Below are positions 61,958-64,000 of a DNA stretch of 64,000 nucleotides, in pieces. The stretch's first letter is position 1. Each line of letters begins with the position of its first letter. The translations under genes were made by a program, and so were the position numbers. The notes below the pieces were generated by a model. It ran no database searches and was not told the origin of the DNA. It saw nothing but the letters and a program-made list of their open reading frames with translations. The DNA is from Nocardioides seonyuensis. Lineage in GTDB: Bacteria > Actinomycetota > Actinomycetes > Propionibacteriales > Nocardioidaceae. The stretch lies in NCBI RefSeq assembly GCF_004683965.1, contig NZ_CP038436.1, forward strand, positions 1,116,001-1,180,000. Direction: 5' to 3'.

Positions 61958-63099
61958 CACTGGCCTCTCCGGTCGGGGGGCGCGTAGCGCACCGGCTCAC
62001 CTCGGTCGAGCCGCTCCCGCTGCGGCACGACGGTGTACTTCGGGTCCTTCGCTGACGCGATGCCGGCCTCGAAGACGCCGAACCGGGTGCACAGGGATCC
62101 CGCCATGAGCGCAGCACCGGACACCACCGACACCGCCCGGCTGCGTCCGCCGACGAGCGCCCCGACCGCTCCCGCCGCGGTCAGCACCTTGCTGGCGCGC
62201 ATGAGCCGTCCGGCGATGCCCTGGTGCAACGGCTCGGCCATCAGCCCCATGGACTGCTCCATCTTCCGCTCCGCGAGCAGCTCGACGACGGCGCCGCCGA
62301 CGGCGTAGGTGCGCGCCGGCCCGGCTTGGGACGTCGGGGTGCCGACCATCGCCAGGCCCGCGGACGCCGCGGCAGCCGAGCCGCAGAACACGAAGGGCAG
62401 CTCCTCGTGGGCGGAGTGCCACGACGGCGTGGCCGTGTCGGAGAGCAGCACGGCCGTGTAGGCCGCGACCGGCGGCGCCGTCAGCCCGGAGACCAGCCCC
62501 GCGGGGGTGCCCAGCCTCGAGAGCAGCCCGACCAACGGGGCCCACCGCCCCCTCCGCACGGGCTCGGGCAGCATGTCGGCGACCTCCGCGGCGAAGGCGA
62601 GCCCCGCGAAGGGCCCGTGCAACGTGAGGATCCACGTGCCGACCGACATCGGCGAGGTGAGCTTGACGACGCGCATCATGTTGAGGAAGCGACTGGGCCT
62701 CCCGAGGTCGTGGACGAGGAAGCCGACGCTGAGCCCGAGGCCGCCGATCGAGCCGAACCTCGCCACCCGCCGAAGGGCGGGACGACCGGTCAGGTCCGCC
62801 CCGGCCGCGAGCATCGCCGACCCGGCCGCCACCCCGCCGGTGAAGAGGTAGGCGGCGATGTCGTGCTCCCACGGCGCGGGCTTCACGACCTGGCGGCCGT
62901 AGTAGGAGGTGAACTCAGCGTCCGGGACCATCACGTCGCCGACGCCCTCACGGCGCCGCTGGCCGCGGGCGTCCCGGCCGCCGCGAGCACCACGCCCGGC
63001 CCGTCGCGACGGACTGCCGCCGTGGGTGGGCTCGGACCACTCGGCCGGCTGCTGCCGCGTGCTGGTGTCGACCACCCGGTTGTCAGGGGGCTTGCTCAT
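61957..63099 (-). CDS. NrfD/PsrC-type membrane anchor of a formate dehydrogenase-like complex
   Basis: The 380-residue protein starts with an Arg/Gly-rich, disordered N-terminus (about residues 1-55) and then about eight transmembrane helices. PWEHDIAAYLFTGGVAAGSA near residue 72 is the NrfD quinone-site signature, with LVHDLGRPSRFLNMMRVVK. NrfD anchors the catalytic and iron-sulfur subunits and passes electrons to quinone. ATG 63099 overlaps the ferredoxin-like gene stop as ATGA. Confidence 0.88.
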   Translation of the reverse strand: MSKPPDNRVVDTSTRQQPAEWSEPTHGGSPSRRAGRGARGGRDARGQRRREGVGDVMVPDAEFTSYYGRQVVKPAPWEHDIAAYLFTGGVAAGSAMLAAGADLTGRPALRRVARFGSIGGLGLSVGFLVHDLGRPSRFLNMMRVVKLTSPMSVGTWILTLHGPFAGLAFAAEVADMLPEPVRRGRWAPLVGLLSRLGTPAGLVSGLTAPPVAAYTAVLLSDTATPSWHSAHEELPFVFCGSAAAASAGLAMVGTPTSQAGPARTYAVGGAVVELLAERKMEQSMGLMAEPLHQGIAGRLMRASKVLTAAGAVGALVGGRSRAVSVVSGAALMAGSLCTRFGVFEAGIASAKDPKYTVVPQRERLDRGEPVRYAPPDRRGQ

Positions 63100-64000
63100 G
63101 CACGCCTCCCGAGGAACGAGACCGCCGCGCCGGCCAGCATCGCCAGGGCGGCGACGCCCGCGCGGTTGAACATGCGCGGCAGGTCCTTCGTGGTCACCAC
63201 GGGGTCGGGCGGCAGCCCGTAGACCTCCGGCTCGTCGAGCAGGAGGAAGAAGGCGCCGGTCCCGCCCACGCCGTCGTTGGGGTCGTTTCCGTAGAGGCGG
63301 GCGTCCATGATGCCCTGCTCGTGGAGCGCCGCCACCCGCTCGTCGGCGCGGCGACGCAGCTCGTCGACGTCGCCGTACTGGATGGACTCGGTGGGGCACG
63401 CGTTGGCGCAGGCCGGACGCTGGCCGTCGGTGAGCCGGTCGTAGCAGAGCGTGCACTTCTGCGCGATGCCGATGTTCTCGGCACCGTCGGGTCCGCGACG
63501 CCGGTCGATCACCCCGAACGGGCAGGCCGCGACGCAGTAGCCGCAGCCGTTGCAGATGTCGTCCTGCACCACGACCGTGCCGAACTCGGTGCGGAACAGC
63601 GAGCCTGTCGGGCAGACGTCCAGGCACGCTGCGTGGGTGCAGTGCTTGCACACGTCGGACTCCATCAGCCAGCGGAAGTCCGGCTTCGCCTCGTCGGGGA
63701 CGACCGGGGCACCCATCTCCGGCATGCCCAGGTCGACGGCCGGCCGCGGCAGGTCGGCCTGCTGGCCCGGTTGGCCGGCGGTGCCGCCTGCCGGCCCGGG
63801 GCGCTCGATGAACGCCACGTGGCGCCACTGGTTGGCGTTGAGCGAGTGGCTGTTGTCGTAGGAGGTGCCGAGCATCTCGAAGAGGTTCTCCGGGACGTCG
63901 TTCCACTCCTTGCACGCCACCTCGCAGGCCTTGCACCCGATGCACACGGAGGTGTCGGTGAAGAAGCCCTTCCGTGCCGGGGGGTCGGCATATCCCGCGT
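63096..64000 (-). CDS. Four-cluster ferredoxin subunit of formate dehydrogenase (FdhB/FdnH-like), 5' end cut
   Basis: The frame is open to the right edge (about 300 residues visible, KGFFTDTSVCIGCKACEVAC near the start). Four cysteine groups are visible: CIGCKACEVAC, CKHCTHAACLDVC, CNGCGYCVAAC and CTLCYDRL..CANAC, each for a [4Fe-4S] cluster. A C-terminal helix (VAALAMLAGAAVSFLG) may anchor it. The catalytic FDH alpha subunit is probably just off the window. It is coupled to NrfD by a 4-base overlap. Confidence 0.92.
   Translation of the reverse strand, partial: AGYADPPARKGFFTDTSVCIGCKACEVACKEWNDVPENLFEMLGTSYDNSHSLNANQWRHVAFIERPGPAGGTAGQPGQQADLPRPAVDLGMPEMGAPVVPDEAKPDFRWLMESDVCKHCTHAACLDVCPTGSLFRTEFGTVVVQDDICNGCGYCVAACPFGVIDRRRGPDGAENIGIAQKCTLCYDRLTDGQRPACANACPTESIQYGDVDELRRRADERVAALHEQGIMDARLYGNDPNDGVGGTGAFFLLLDEPEVYGLPPDPVVTTKDLPRMFNRAGVAALAMLAGAAVSFLGRRA

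Overview
The window reads as one contiguous stretch of a high-GC actinobacterial chromosome, most like Nocardioides or a close relative. Signs are GC-rich third codon positions, many GTG starts, 4-base GTGA/ATGA gene overlaps, the tilS-hpt-ftsH-folEPBK-DUF3180 order, an ECF41 (SigJ) sigma factor, a DUF222/HNH (13E12-type) endonuclease and a fused isobutyryl-CoA mutase. The genus is inference. I saw no rRNA, tRNA, CRISPR array, integrase or transposase.

Layout. 1-841 is the end of an osmoprotectant-type ABC ATPase. 844-11871 is a minus-strand housekeeping block: acetyltransferase, membrane coiled-coil protein, DUF3180, folate synthesis (folK, folB, folP, folE), ftsH, hpt, tilS, a zincin-like protease and dacB. 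ppa lies divergently. 12460-17338 holds ECF41 sigma plus its AhpD-like partner, preceded by a promoter matching the ECF41 type, then methyltransferase, atypical SDR and acyl-CoA oxidase genes. 17393-21160 holds a sulfotransferase, an NlpC/P60 hydrolase and a PAP2 phosphatase. 21182-25029 is a thiamine ABC operon led by a TPP riboswitch whose 3' strand contains the thiB ribosome binding site. 25091-33029 is mixed: hydrolases, acetyltransferases, MarR, exported proteins, nitroreductase, and a 49-residue membrane peptide.

33032-36393 carries a 34-bp-arm hairpin and a 20-bp dyad just before icmF. 36448-40041 is the most accessory-looking stretch: REP-like repeats, the HNH gene and orphan genes of atypical composition. 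40139-46149 holds a methyltransferase, exported proteins, an Excalibur-nuclease, an epimerase and a DUF305 metal-type protein behind a C/G-tract dyad.

46180-60655 is the main functional unit: a predicted polyamine or other amine uptake and breakdown locus. It has PotABCD transport, an AsnC/Lrp regulator, two related FAD amine oxidases, an omega-aminotransferase, an aminobutyraldehyde-type dehydrogenase, a saccharopine-dehydrogenase-like enzyme and a YtcJ-like amidohydrolase. Imported amine would be deaminated by oxidase or transaminase and the aldehyde oxidised; the last two enzymes have no assigned step and are the best place to look for new chemistry. 60677-64000 starts a formate dehydrogenase locus (oxalate/formate-type MFS carrier, NrfD anchor, four-cluster ferredoxin subunit) that runs off the right edge.
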